From contig CAMAWU010000006.1 in assembly GCA_945862025.1 (NCBI GenBank), forward strand, positions 1 to 48,784: a stretch of 48,784 nt of DNA. The letters run 5' to 3'. This stretch comes from Ferrithrix thermotolerans DSM 19514 (lineage in GTDB: Bacteria > Actinomycetota > Acidimicrobiia > Acidimicrobiales > Ilumatobacteraceae). Each line of letters opens with the position of its first letter. Positions within the stretch are counted from its first letter, which is position 1. Of this stretch, positions 1 through 9,962 are shown piece after piece. Under the pieces are notes generated by a model, which was not told the origin of the DNA, searched no databases, and saw only the letters and a program-made list of their open reading frames with translations. The translations under genes were made by a program, and so were the position numbers.

Positions 1-290
1 ATACCTGCCAAAGTTGCAGCGTGTTGACCGAAATTGCGCGACAACCATACGGGACGAATCCAATCATATTGATAACTCAAATTTTTAATTACTTCAGCCG
101 AGTTATCGGGCCCAAAATCATGAACCAGCAAGACTTCGCCTACAACATATTTCAACCCAGAACCAGTAACGGATGGCTCTATATAATCAGTGAGTTCGTT
201 GACTAATTTGGTTATGGTTTTTTCGCCTTGATACACGGGTACGACGACCGAAATAGTCGCAATATATTGATCGCTAGGTTGCGGCTCCAT
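1..290 (-). CDS. Glycosyltransferase family 2 (N-terminal part; gene runs off the left edge)
   Basis: Not in ORF track. Reverse-strand reading from ATG at 290 gives MEPQPSDQYIATISVVVPVYQGEKTITKLVNELTDYIEP...LLVHDFGPDNSAEVIKNL...VWLSRNFGQHAATLAG, typical GT2 / dolichyl-phosphate-sugar synthase-like N-terminus. Confidence 0.8.
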   Translation of the reverse strand, partial: MEPQPSDQYIATISVVVPVYQGEKTITKLVNELTDYIEPSVTGSGLKYVVGEVLLVHDFGPDNSAEVIKNLSYQYDWIRPVWLSRNFGQHAATLAG

Positions 291-353
291 TGAGAATAAT
301 CTTAACTGCAATGATGATTCAGAAACCCGCCCAGCGTAATAGCGTGGTTCTAA

Positions 354-1568
354 ATGACTAGCGACAATCTTGGAATCGACTTAGACGCAATTCGTGCGGC
401 TCGCGAGGTTGGGCGTTCGGTTGTTGAGCACACACCAGTAACACCTTCAGCATATTTATCTCAACAATTTGGCGGAAAAATTATCTTGAAGGCAGAAAAT
501 TTGCAACGAACTGGAGCTTTCAAAATTCGTGGAGCAATTAATAAATTACATCAACTTGGAGATCTTGCAAAAAACGGCGTTGTTGCGGGAAGTGCTGGTA
601 ACCACGCTCAAGGACTCGCATTTGCCGCAAATCATTTCGGTGTTAAATCTGAAATATTCATTCCACTTGGTGCATCGCTTTCAAAAGTTAATGCTTGCAA
701 AGGTTACGGCGGAATAGTTCTAGATGGCGGCGAGAGTGTTGACACGGCAGTTGCTGCTGCAAAAGCAAGGGCACTTGAAACAAATATGGCATTTTGTCAT
801 CCGTATGACGATGTAGACGTGGTCGCAGGTCAAGGCACACTTGGCCTTGAGTTGCTAGAAGATATTCCAGACCTTGCACAAGTGATAATTCCACTAGGTG
901 GTGGTGGATTGCTTTCTGGCGTGGCGCTGGCGATTAAGCAACAACGCCCTGATGTGCGAATTATTGGTGTGCAAGTTTCGTCGTGCGCTCCATATATTTA
1001 TGGCACCGCCCCGAGTGGCGCTGTGCCAACTCTTGCCGATGGTATCGCTGTTAAACAACCTGGCGAGGTGACCCGACCATTGATTGAAACTTGGGTGGAT
1101 GAACTTGTTGATGTCGACGAAGACAGCGTTGCCGACGCAATGATGATTTTGCTTGAGCGATCAAAAATGTATGTTGAGGGTGGAGGCGCAGTAGGTGTTT
1201 CAGCGCTTCTCGCTTTGCGCGTCAAGCCTGCCAAGAAAGGTTCGACATGTGTTGTGCTGTCTGGTGGCAATGTGGATATGGGCTTGATTCCAAACTTGAT
1301 ACGTCGGCACGAAACTAAGGCTGGGCGTCGAGCACTTCTATTTGTTCGGGTTCCAGATCGACCGGGCGCTCTTGCAAATTTTTTGGATGTGATTGCTAAA
1401 TCAGGGGCCAACCTCATAGAAGTAAGTCATGTTCGCGAAGGCTTAAATCTGCGCGTCCGCGAAACAGGTGTGCAGGTAGTGCTCGAAGTTCGAGGGCTAG
1501 ACCACACGACTGAAATTATTTCAGCGGCAAAGACAGCTGGGTTCGACGTTTCTCAAGTTACAAATTAA
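354..1568 (+). CDS. ilvA: Threonine ammonia-lyase (PLP-dependent) with C-terminal ACT-like domain
   Basis: KAENLQRTGAFKIRGA PLP-lysine motif, GSAGNHAQGLA, GGGGLLSGVA, C-terminal RVPDRPGALANFLDVIAKSGANLIEVSHVRE (ACT). Confidence 0.9.
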   Translation: MTSDNLGIDLDAIRAAREVGRSVVEHTPVTPSAYLSQQFGGKIILKAENLQRTGAFKIRGAINKLHQLGDLAKNGVVAGSAGNHAQGLAFAANHFGVKSEIFIPLGASLSKVNACKGYGGIVLDGGESVDTAVAAAKARALETNMAFCHPYDDVDVVAGQGTLGLELLEDIPDLAQVIIPLGGGGLLSGVALAIKQQRPDVRIIGVQVSSCAPYIYGTAPSGAVPTLADGIAVKQPGEVTRPLIETWVDELVDVDEDSVADAMMILLERSKMYVEGGGAVGVSALLALRVKPAKKGSTCVVLSGGNVDMGLIPNLIRRHETKAGRRALLFVRVPDRPGALANFLDVIAKSGANLIEVSHVREGLNLRVRETGVQVVLEVRGLDHTTEIISAAKTAGFDVSQVTN

Positions 1569-1573
1569 GTGCG

Positions 1574-2284
1574 ATGACACCGATTATTTTACTACCAGGA
1601 AAATTAACAACCGAATCTAAAGGTGTTCGAGGTGATTCGTATTCAACAGGCAGGCTTTACAGCGAAGCGATCGCTAGTGCCGGGGGCGTTGCCTTGCAGG
1701 TTCCCCCTGTGGCGCAAAGTATCAATTCGGCAAACGATCTTGTTGCGCGGTGTGACGGCGTGTTAATTCAAGGTGGCGGCGACATTGACCCGAAACTTTA
1801 CGGTGAGAAACAACAAAGCAATAAAATTTACGGCATCGTCAAACAGCATGACGAACTTGAAATTGCAATAGTTAATGCGGCAATTCAGCAAAACAAGCCA
1901 GTACTTGCGATTTGCCGTGGCATGCAGATTCTTAATGTCGCTCTAGGCGGAACCTTGTATCAAGATCTGGGCGAGGTGCTTGAAGATGGCGAAGCACATT
2001 GGAATACCTATCACGAAATTTTGCTAACCGCTAACAGCCGAGTTGCTCTAGCGATGAGCACAACTTCGCCAAACAGATCGCATTCATTCCACCATCAGGC
2101 ACTTAATAAAATTGCCGATGATTTGGTAGTTACAGGTCGAGCCCTCGATGGCACGGTCGAGGCTGTTGAACATAAATCAGCAAAATGGATTGTTGGCGTG
2201 CAATGGCATCCGGAAGACGACGCTGCTACCGAACTCGAACAGCAAAACTTATTTGTATCTTTTGTGAAGGCTGCTAAGAACTAG
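1574..2284 (+). CDS. Gamma-glutamyl-gamma-aminobutyrate hydrolase family / class I glutamine amidotransferase-like (peptidase C26)
   Basis: GVLIQGGGDIDPKLYGE, LAICRGMQILNVALGGTLYQDL, VGVQWHPEDD motifs. Confidence 0.88.
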   Translation: MTPIILLPGKLTTESKGVRGDSYSTGRLYSEAIASAGGVALQVPPVAQSINSANDLVARCDGVLIQGGGDIDPKLYGEKQQSNKIYGIVKQHDELEIAIVNAAIQQNKPVLAICRGMQILNVALGGTLYQDLGEVLEDGEAHWNTYHEILLTANSRVALAMSTTSPNRSHSFHHQALNKIADDLVVTGRALDGTVEAVEHKSAKWIVGVQWHPEDDAATELEQQNLFVSFVKAAKN

Positions 2285-2294
2285 TTGCCAGTAA

Positions 2295-2322
2295 CAAAAT
2301 AATTTGCTAATAAATTATTTTG
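2295..2322. terminator. Perfect AT-rich inverted repeat between convergent genes, candidate bidirectional terminator
   Basis: CAAAATAATTT-gctaat-AAATTATTTTG, 11-bp arms, at the convergent 3' ends of the C26 gene (+) and nuoN (-); overlaps the nuoN stop. Confidence 0.4.
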
Positions 2323-3829
2323 AAGCGAGCTGAGAGAGATTTGAAGTTAAGTCAAGTAGCAGGTTTGGAAGAATGCCGATTACTAAAGTTGTTAAAACTG
2401 CAATTGCGATTGAAATTGCAGAGAACGAAGAGACCTTGAACGGCTCGGTTGTCGTGGCCTCGCTCGACCACATGCTGACCATGATTCGCAAATAAACGAA
2501 CGCTGCGATCACGGCGCAAACCATCGCAATCACGGCGAGTTCATAGCTGCCTACGGCAACTGCGGCTTGGATTATTCCGAACTTGGCAACAAAACCACTC
2601 GTCAATGGCACACCGGCTTGGGCCAGCAACAACACCGTCATCGCAAGCGCAAGTAATGGTTTGCGTTTTCCGAGACTCTTGAACGCATCAAGAGAAGTCG
2701 CTCCATCATTTGTGTTTTGAGCAACAACTGTGACGACACTAAATGTGCCGACGACTAGCGCAGCGTATAACGCAACATAAACCCCGATCGCGATCAGCCC
2801 ATCTCCGACATCGGGCGATGATCGATGCGAAGAAACTTCTAGACCCACAAGGATAAAACCAGCATGACTGATAGACGAATACGCGAGCATTCGCTTGACA
2901 TCTACTTGGATAATCGCCACTACTGATCCAACAATAAGTGTCAGCGCAGACAACACAAGCACGACTGGTCCCCAATCGTCGGCTCGTGATGGAAATGCAG
3001 TTACAAATACGCGGACGAGTGCAACTAGTGCGGCGACTTTTCCGACGGAGGCCATAAATGCTGTAACTGGTGTTGGCGAACCTTGATAAACATCGGGGGT
3101 CCATGCTTGAAACGGCACAAGTGAAACTTTGAAACCAAACCCGATGAGCATCAGACCGACACCAACAAGAAGCAAAGTGTCGTTGCGCGGAACAGTTATA
3201 TAAGAATTCAAAGCAAGATTTATATCAACCAAACGAGTTGACCCCGTTGTTCCGTAGGTGAGAGCGACTCCATATAAAAAGAAAGCCGAGGCAAAACCAC
3301 CAAGAATAAAATATTTCAATCCTGCCTCTTGACTCTGAGTGCGTTTTCGATTGCTGGCTGCAAGCAAATAAAGCGAAAGGCTAAGAGTTTCTAATCCGAG
3401 GAATAAAACTACCAAATCATTAGACGCTGCCATCACAATGCCGCCAATGGCTGCCGTCAAATAAAGTGCGTATATCTCTGGCGAGTCAGCATTCTCGCTG
3501 GCGAGGTAGTCACTTGTCACGAGACTGACTAAAACCACTGCCGAACAAATCGCTATTGAAGCAAGCACGGCGAACTGATCAAGTGCAAGTGCACTACCAA
3601 CAAGAAGTTTCGGACCAGAACTAGAAATATCTCGCCACAAGAAAACTGACAGCGCGATCGCGATCAATGCAATTACCGCGCTGGCTAATCCATAACCGCC
3701 ACGTCGCCACTGTGGTGTTAATGAACCGACGAGCAGTAATAGCAGTGCCCCACAGAGCAAAACAACTATTGGCGAAACCGAGAACCAGTCAATTGCTGGT
3801 CCGACAAATGTTGCTACTTCATCGTTCAC
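2315..3829 (-). CDS. nuoN: NADH-quinone oxidoreductase subunit N
   Basis: Polytopic Mrp-like antiporter subunit (LVPFQAWTPDVYQGSPTPVTAFMASVGKVAALVALVRV; VKRMLAYSSISHAGFILVG); last gene of nuo run. Confidence 0.95.
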   Translation of the reverse strand: MNDEVATFVGPAIDWFSVSPIVVLLCGALLLLLVGSLTPQWRRGGYGLASAVIALIAIALSVFLWRDISSSGPKLLVGSALALDQFAVLASIAICSAVVLVSLVTSDYLASENADSPEIYALYLTAAIGGIVMAASNDLVVLFLGLETLSLSLYLLAASNRKRTQSQEAGLKYFILGGFASAFFLYGVALTYGTTGSTRLVDINLALNSYITVPRNDTLLLVGVGLMLIGFGFKVSLVPFQAWTPDVYQGSPTPVTAFMASVGKVAALVALVRVFVTAFPSRADDWGPVVLVLSALTLIVGSVVAIIQVDVKRMLAYSSISHAGFILVGLEVSSHRSSPDVGDGLIAIGVYVALYAALVVGTFSVVTVVAQNTNDGATSLDAFKSLGKRKPLLALAMTVLLLAQAGVPLTSGFVAKFGIIQAAVAVGSYELAVIAMVCAVIAAFVYLRIMVSMWSSEATTTEPFKVSSFSAISIAIAVLTTLVIGILPNLLLDLTSNLSQLASK

Positions 3830-5334
3830 TTAGTTTTTCCTTCTACATGACTAATTAGCGCAGCCACACTTGGTTCAATTCGATCAAGAATTGGCTTTGG
3901 ATAAATACCAGAAACGACGATGATCGCGACAAAGACCGACATCAATAACCCTTCACGAATTGTAATTTCTTTAAAACTTGAATTTGCTTCATCAGGTTCA
4001 CCATGGAATACGCGCTGATATGCCCAGAGCAAATAAAGTGCTGCCAGTACTACTCCGACTGTGGCGACAACTGTCCACCATCGTGCTGGACCAAATGAAC
4101 CAATCAGAATTAAAAACTCACCGACGAACCCGTTGAGCCCTGGCAAACCAACCGATGACAGCATCACAACTGTAAATACGCCGGCAAATATCGGTGCTAC
4201 ATGTTGAATTCCACGAAGCTCTGAGATTTCGCGAGTATGTCGACGCTCATAAATCATGCCAACGAGCAAGAACAACGCTCCAGTTGAGACACCGTGATTT
4301 ACCATTTGCATTACAGCACCAGTGACGGCCTGAGTACTCAATGCGAATGTTCCGAGCACGATGAAACCAAGGTGAGCAACCGATGAATACGCAACGAGTC
4401 TCTTGAGGTCGCGTTGCATCGTTGCAGCAATTGCGCCGTAGATAATTCCGATTACGGCGAGAGTAAAAATTGCTGGTCTTGCCCACATCGCCGCTTTTGG
4501 AAATAAGTAAACTCCGAAACGTAGAAAACCATAAGTGCCCATCTTCAGCAACACACCAGCGAGAATTACTGAGCCACCAGTGGGTGCTTGGGTGTGGGCA
4601 TCAGGTAACCAAGTATGAAATGGAAACAGTGGCACCTTTACTGCAAAGGCGATAGCAAAAGATAAGAACAGCCAGCGACCGGCGGTTCTTGAAAAATTTG
4701 CGCCTTCGGCAATTTTGACAAGATCAAATGTCACAACTCCAAGGTCTCGGTGTGCAAGTACGACTGTCGCAATTATCCCAACGAGCATGAAGGCCGAACC
4801 AGCCATTGTGTACAAAAAGAATTTCAATGCCGCATAAATGCGTTGGTCGTATCCCCAACCAGCGATTAAGAAATACATCGGAACCAAAACAATTTCGAAC
4901 ATCACGAAAAACAGAAACAAGTCGAGAGATAAAAACGAACCCATTACCCCAGCTTGCAACAACAACATCCACGCAAAATAAGAAGTTTCATCGTGATGCG
5001 GGTCAATGCCAACAATTACTAATGGAAATAAAATTCCAGTTAGCACTACCAAGAACAGTGAGATGCCGTCAACGCCGAGGTGCCATGAAATTCCCCACTG
5101 GCTAATCCACTCGTGTTGCGAGACAAATTGAAACCCAGCCTCGCCAGACTTGAAAACACCAAGCAGCCAGAGCGATAATGCCGCAGTTGTAACACTTGAA
5201 ATTAGCGCGCTGAGTTTCATCCACTCTGGTCGAGATTTACCAAGTAGTGCAACAACTATTGATCCAATGACTGGCAAAATCACAAGCATCGTCAGAATCG
5301 GAAAGTTCAGAACTTCGGTATTTGCTGAGATCAC
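3826..5334 (-). CDS. nuoM: NADH-quinone oxidoreductase subunit M
   Basis: FHTWLPDAHTQAPTGGSVILAGVLLKMGTYGFLRF; DLKRLVAYSSVAHLGF. ORF track opens at a TTG at 5361; GTG at 5334 gives a GTGA overlap with the nuoL stop and is preferred. Confidence 0.93.
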   Translation of the reverse strand: MISANTEVLNFPILTMLVILPVIGSIVVALLGKSRPEWMKLSALISSVTTAALSLWLLGVFKSGEAGFQFVSQHEWISQWGISWHLGVDGISLFLVVLTGILFPLVIVGIDPHHDETSYFAWMLLLQAGVMGSFLSLDLFLFFVMFEIVLVPMYFLIAGWGYDQRIYAALKFFLYTMAGSAFMLVGIIATVVLAHRDLGVVTFDLVKIAEGANFSRTAGRWLFLSFAIAFAVKVPLFPFHTWLPDAHTQAPTGGSVILAGVLLKMGTYGFLRFGVYLFPKAAMWARPAIFTLAVIGIIYGAIAATMQRDLKRLVAYSSVAHLGFIVLGTFALSTQAVTGAVMQMVNHGVSTGALFLLVGMIYERRHTREISELRGIQHVAPIFAGVFTVVMLSSVGLPGLNGFVGEFLILIGSFGPARWWTVVATVGVVLAALYLLWAYQRVFHGEPDEANSSFKEITIREGLLMSVFVAIIVVSGIYPKPILDRIEPSVAALISHVEGKTK

Positions 5335-7244
5335 AACAGTGCTCCCCGCAACAAGAACCAAGCTAGAACGACAACGGCGCCAAGACTAATCAATAACGCG
5401 TACGCTCGAACGAATCCATTTTGCGCACGACGCAAAGATCTTGCAACACGCCGAATAACTGATCCGACTCCATTGACGATGCCATCAACGATGTTGGTGT
5501 CGATCCATGCGAGCAAATTAAAACCTGCCGCACCTGGGCCAGCAATAAGCCGACTTGCAGCAGCATCGTAATACCACGCTTGCTCAAGAACTTTGGGCTC
5601 AACCACTTTTAACCAAGACTTTGCATAAACAGCAACCGACGCCGCGATTCCAACTATTGCAACCACGATCGCCACAACTAGCAATAAATATTTATTTTGA
5701 TATGCCCAAGTCTCGTGAATGTGCGCCTCAGATTCTTCAACTACAGGTGCGAGCCAGCGCTCAAGAAAATTGAAGTTCTTACCAAACGGCAATTGCATTG
5801 CACCACCGACTATTGACAGCAACGATAAAACTAAAAGTGGCGCCAACATCACTTTTGGGCTCTCATGCGGAGTGATGTCGCCGTGCGCACCGTGTTCGGC
5901 GCTGTGATCGTTCCAATTTGCTTTGCCGTAAAAAACCATGATCACTTGGCGAGTCATGTAGAAAGCTGTGAGCAGTGCAGTTATTAATCCAACTACATAA
6001 AGACCACGGTTGTTGGCATAAACATAGAGCAAAATCTCATCCTTCGACCAGAAGCCAGCAAACGGTGGCACGCCGGCGATTGCTAACCAACCAATAATAA
6101 AAGTGAATGCTGTAACCGGCATCACCTTGCGCAATGCACCCATCCGACGCATGTCTTGCTCGTGATGCATGCCGTGAATTACAGAACCTGAACCGAGAAA
6201 CAGCAACGCTTTGAAGAATGCGTGAGTCACCATGTGAAAAATTGCAGCAACATAGGCACCTGATCCGACTGCTAAAAACATGTATCCCAATTGTGAAACG
6301 GTGCTATACGCAAGAACTTTTTTTATGTCGTTTTGTGCAACGGCGACTGTTGCTGCGTACAACGCAGTGGCTGCACCAACCACAGCAATCACTGTCGGCG
6401 CCCACTCGTATGACGCGTGCAAAATTGGACTCATTCGAGTCATCAAGAACACGCCTGATGTAACCATCGTTGCTGCGTGGATTAATGCCGAAACTGGTGT
6501 TGGTCCTTCCATTGCATCTGGCAGCCAAAGATAAAGCGGAAGCTGAGCGCTCTTGCCACATGCGCCAACGAACAACAACAACCCGATTGCTGTTGCCGTA
6601 ACTGGAGCAAGTGCGCCACTATGCGCAGATTCATTTATTGCCCCGTATGACAGCGTGCCCAGACTTTGGAAAGCAAGAAACATTGCGGTCATCACACCAA
6701 AGTCGCCGATGCGATTCGTTACGAACGCCTTCTTGCCAGCGACTGCCGCACTGTTGCGGGTATGCCAGAACGAAATTAAAAAATAGCTACACGCACCGAC
6801 ACCTTCCCAACCTAAGAACGTGACGAGTAAGTTCTCGCCAAGCACGAGAATCAACATGCTGAACACGAACAGATTCAAATACAAAAAGAACTTTGAGAAT
6901 TTAGTGTCACCATGCATATAACCAATTGCATAGAGATGAATCAAAGTTGAGATTCCTGTAACGAATAGTGCCATCACAATGCTGAGTGGGTCGGCCAGCA
7001 CTGCAAGGTCAACTTGTAGCGCGCCAACACGAATCCAAGAAAACAGATTAACAATGTGGCTGCGTTCTTCTGCAGGAAGACCCAGCATTTCAAAGTATGC
7101 GAGAACTGTGATTAGAAATGATGTAGCAGTAGCAGTGGTCGCGACCCATCCTGCGCGGGGGTCACCTAGTTTTCGACCAAAAACTAGATTGATCATCGCC
7201 CCAGCAAGTGGCAATACTGGTATCAACCAAATCAAGTCGAGCAC
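5331..7244 (-). CDS. nuoL: NADH-quinone oxidoreductase subunit L
   Basis: LGWEGVGACSYFLISFWH, LPDAMEGPTPVSALIHAATMVTSGVFLM, AYSTVSQLGYMF; 637 aa. Confidence 0.95.
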   Translation of the reverse strand: MLDLIWLIPVLPLAGAMINLVFGRKLGDPRAGWVATTATATSFLITVLAYFEMLGLPAEERSHIVNLFSWIRVGALQVDLAVLADPLSIVMALFVTGISTLIHLYAIGYMHGDTKFSKFFLYLNLFVFSMLILVLGENLLVTFLGWEGVGACSYFLISFWHTRNSAAVAGKKAFVTNRIGDFGVMTAMFLAFQSLGTLSYGAINESAHSGALAPVTATAIGLLLFVGACGKSAQLPLYLWLPDAMEGPTPVSALIHAATMVTSGVFLMTRMSPILHASYEWAPTVIAVVGAATALYAATVAVAQNDIKKVLAYSTVSQLGYMFLAVGSGAYVAAIFHMVTHAFFKALLFLGSGSVIHGMHHEQDMRRMGALRKVMPVTAFTFIIGWLAIAGVPPFAGFWSKDEILLYVYANNRGLYVVGLITALLTAFYMTRQVIMVFYGKANWNDHSAEHGAHGDITPHESPKVMLAPLLVLSLLSIVGGAMQLPFGKNFNFLERWLAPVVEESEAHIHETWAYQNKYLLLVVAIVVAIVGIAASVAVYAKSWLKVVEPKVLEQAWYYDAAASRLIAGPGAAGFNLLAWIDTNIVDGIVNGVGSVIRRVARSLRRAQNGFVRAYALLISLGAVVVLAWFLLRGALL

Positions 7245-7246
7245 AT

Positions 7247-7567
7247 TTAACCGTTCAGTTCGATGAGATCGTCGGCAGTTACAGAACTTCGATTTCGCAT
7301 AATTGCAACAATGATGCCAAGGCCAACTACAACTTCGGCAGCAGCCACAACCATTACGAAAAATACGATTGTCTGTCCATTGATATCGTTAAGTTCTCGG
7401 GCCAAAGTGACGAAGCTCAAATTCACTGCGTTGAGCATCAACTCAATACACATAAACATCACAAGTGGATTGCGACGAACAAGTACGCCAAATGTTCCGA
7501 TGCCAAAAAGTATCGCGCTAAGCACGAGATACCAAGTGGCAGTTGGCACCAACAATGCAGCGATCAC
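7247..7567 (-). CDS. nuoK: NADH-quinone oxidoreductase subunit K
   Basis: [42 protein letters not shown]; 106 aa. Confidence 0.95.
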   Translation of the reverse strand: MIAALLVPTATWYLVLSAILFGIGTFGVLVRRNPLVMFMCIELMLNAVNLSFVTLARELNDINGQTIVFFVMVVAAAEVVVGLGIIVAIMRNRSSVTADDLIELNG

Positions 7568-8112
7568 TTTGAAGTTTCCACTTCGACTGATTTAATTCGT
7601 CGAGAAAGGAGAACGGTACCCACAACAGCTACAACCAACAGCACTGAAGTGACTTCAAATGCAACTACATAATCAGAAAAAATAGATTCGGCGAGTTGTG
7701 TTGTATTGGCATCTGTGCCTGTACTTAAATCTGGAACAATTATACCTTCGCCTCGTTCATGTAGCGCACCACTGCCGGTGGTGAACGCAGCGACAAGAAT
7801 TCCGATTAGACCAAGACTGACGATTACCGCAAGCGGTCGTTGCGCTGTAAGCGGCTCGGTCCGAAGATTCTCAACACGGTCAACGCCGAGCAACATGATC
7901 ACAAACAAAAACAACACGACGATTGCTCCTGCATAAACAATCACCTGAACTGCGGCCAGAAAGTGTGCATCTTGGGCTACAAACAAAACCGCTACCCCGA
8001 ACAACGTCAGGACAAGACTTAATGCTGCGTGCACGGGATGACTGCGGGTTATTACTCCAACTGCACCGACAAGAATCATTAGCGCGGCACAACCAAAAAC
8101 AAAAAATTCCAT
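7564..8112 (-). CDS. nuoJ: NADH-quinone oxidoreductase subunit J
   Basis: [51 protein letters not shown]. Confidence 0.94.
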   Translation of the reverse strand: MEFFVFGCAALMILVGAVGVITRSHPVHAALSLVLTLFGVAVLFVAQDAHFLAAVQVIVYAGAIVVLFLFVIMLLGVDRVENLRTEPLTAQRPLAVIVSLGLIGILVAAFTTGSGALHERGEGIIVPDLSTGTDANTTQLAESIFSDYVVAFEVTSVLLVVAVVGTVLLSRRIKSVEVETSK

Positions 8113-8745
8113 CTATTCGCTCTTATCTTCTGCGGGACGCACGCCGTGACCTAGTTCGCCACTCCATGACACGACACCAACAAAGTTTGCATCTCCTGAT
8201 GCTGCTGTCGCCCGCATCCAACCCGACGTGTTCTGATCTTCACCTTCGCGCCAATCCTCCCAAGCAAGTTGCTGCGGTTTGCCTGCATTGTCAACAAGAA
8301 GTTCATCTTTTGTATAGATCGCGTCTTTGCGATTTGTAAATGAAAACTCAAACATTTTAGTTTCGGTGATTGCTTCTGTCGGACACGCCTCAACGCACAG
8401 GTCACAGTGAATACATCGCAAGTAGTTGATTTCGTAAATCCAACCGAATCGTTCGCCTGGTGATGTCGGGTTAGTTGGATTGTTGTCGGCGCCACGAACG
8501 TGGATACATTTTGCTGGACACACCGCGGCGCACAATTCGCATCCGATGCATTTTTCCATTCCGTCTTCGTAACGATTGAGAACATGTCGACCATGCATTC
8601 GTTCTGGCTTGTCTAACTTCTCGTCCATTTTGACGGCACGCTTCTTATTTCGGCGAAATACACGACCACCTGAGTATTGGGTCGTGACACGATTTTTTTC
8701 TCCGCGTTGACGAAGCGTAACTATAAATCCACCGAGGTAGCCCAT
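8113..8745 (-). CDS. nuoI: NADH-quinone oxidoreductase subunit I (2x[4Fe-4S])
   Basis: [16 protein letters not shown] and [16 protein letters not shown]. Confidence 0.94.
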   Translation of the reverse strand: MGYLGGFIVTLRQRGEKNRVTTQYSGGRVFRRNKKRAVKMDEKLDKPERMHGRHVLNRYEDGMEKCIGCELCAAVCPAKCIHVRGADNNPTNPTSPGERFGWIYEINYLRCIHCDLCVEACPTEAITETKMFEFSFTNRKDAIYTKDELLVDNAGKPQQLAWEDWREGEDQNTSGWMRATAASGDANFVGVVSWSGELGHGVRPAEDKSE

Positions 8746-9962
8746 TAGAACATTGATCCTTGAATCTCACGCTCTCGCGCGCTCTTTGAAAATGCTGCTT
8801 GCAAAAGTAAATAACAGGCCACCATCACAACTACCGAAGAGCCTGTCACTATGAAGATGTTCCAATCGTTTTGGCGAGCTAGGCGTTGTGAAGCCAAAAG
8901 CATGAACCATCCAAGTGATCCAGGAATAAGAACTTTCCATCCAAGATCCATAAGTTGGTCATATCTCAAACGAGGAAGAGTTGCTCGGAACCAAATATAG
9001 ATATATAAAAACACGAGAACTTTGGCTAAAAGCCAGAAAGTACCCTCAAGTGCATTTGGAAGCAATGGAATATCAAATACGAAATTACCAAAAGCAATAG
9101 GCTGCGGTCCACCAAAAAATAGTGTGACAATCAGTGCCGACATCGTGACTGTGTTCATGAATTCCGCAAGATAGAACAGTGCAAACCGAATTGATGAATA
9201 TTCAGTATTAAAGCCACCGACAAGTTCTTGTTCTGCCTCAACTAAGTCAAATGGTGGGCGATTTAACTCGGCAGTTGCTGCGATCAGGAAAATAATAAAT
9301 GGAATGAAACCGGTTGAGACCACATTCCATTGGGTAATTGTTGTTTGGGATGCAACAATGCCACTTGTTGAAAGCGTGCCAGCGAGCAACAACACCGACG
9401 CAAGAGATAAACCGAGTGCTGCTTCATAACTAACCATTTGTGCTGAAGCGCGCACAGAACCAATCAGCGGATATTTAGATCCACTTGACCAGCCAGCGAG
9501 CATGATGCCGTAAACGGCAATCGACGAAATTGCCAAAGCAAATAAAACACCAATCGGTGGGTCGGCAAGTTGGACCTTAGTTACATGACCGAACCAAGTG
9601 ACTTCACCACCGTTTCCATTGCGAAAGTCGCCACCTAGCGGGATGATTGCAAAGGCCAAAAAGGCCGGCACAAACGACAAGAACGGTGCGAGAGCAAACA
9701 CAAAACGGTCGGAGCGATTTGGAATTAAGTCTTCTTTAAAGAACAACTTGATTCCATCAGCAAGAGTCTGCAGTATTCCGAATGGACCGGTTTTATTTGG
9801 TCCGATTCGATTTTGCATTCCGGCAATCGCTTTGCGCTCAAACCACACCATCAACATCGTGGCCAACAAGCCGACGATGAAAACAACAACAACTTTCAAC
9901 AACACAATCAGCAACGGAGCCCACAGCAAATTGTCGACAAGAAGTTCGTCAAGAGCGATCAT
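8745..9962 (-). CDS. nuoH: NADH-quinone oxidoreductase subunit H
   Basis: [70 protein letters not shown]. Confidence 0.95.
   Translation of the reverse strand: MIALDELLVDNLLWAPLLIVLLKVVVVFIVGLLATMLMVWFERKAIAGMQNRIGPNKTGPFGILQTLADGIKLFFKEDLIPNRSDRFVFALAPFLSFVPAFLAFAIIPLGGDFRNGNGGEVTWFGHVTKVQLADPPIGVLFALAISSIAVYGIMLAGWSSGSKYPLIGSVRASAQMVSYEAALGLSLASVLLLAGTLSTSGIVASQTTITQWNVVSTGFIPFIIFLIAATAELNRPPFDLVEAEQELVGGFNTEYSSIRFALFYLAEFMNTVTMSALIVTLFFGGPQPIAFGNFVFDIPLLPNALEGTFWLLAKVLVFLYIYIWFRATLPRLRYDQLMDLGWKVLIPGSLGWFMLLASQRLARQNDWNIFIVTGSSVVVMVACYLLLQAAFSKSAREREIQGSMF

Noticed and set aside
998-1417. 139-aa minus ORF inside ilvA
   Set aside because: Fully antisense to a clearly conserved gene; arginine/serine-rich composition typical of out-of-frame translation.
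7208-7672. 154-aa plus ORF across nuoK/nuoJ
   Set aside because: Antisense to two well-supported nuo genes; low-complexity composition, no recognisable motif.
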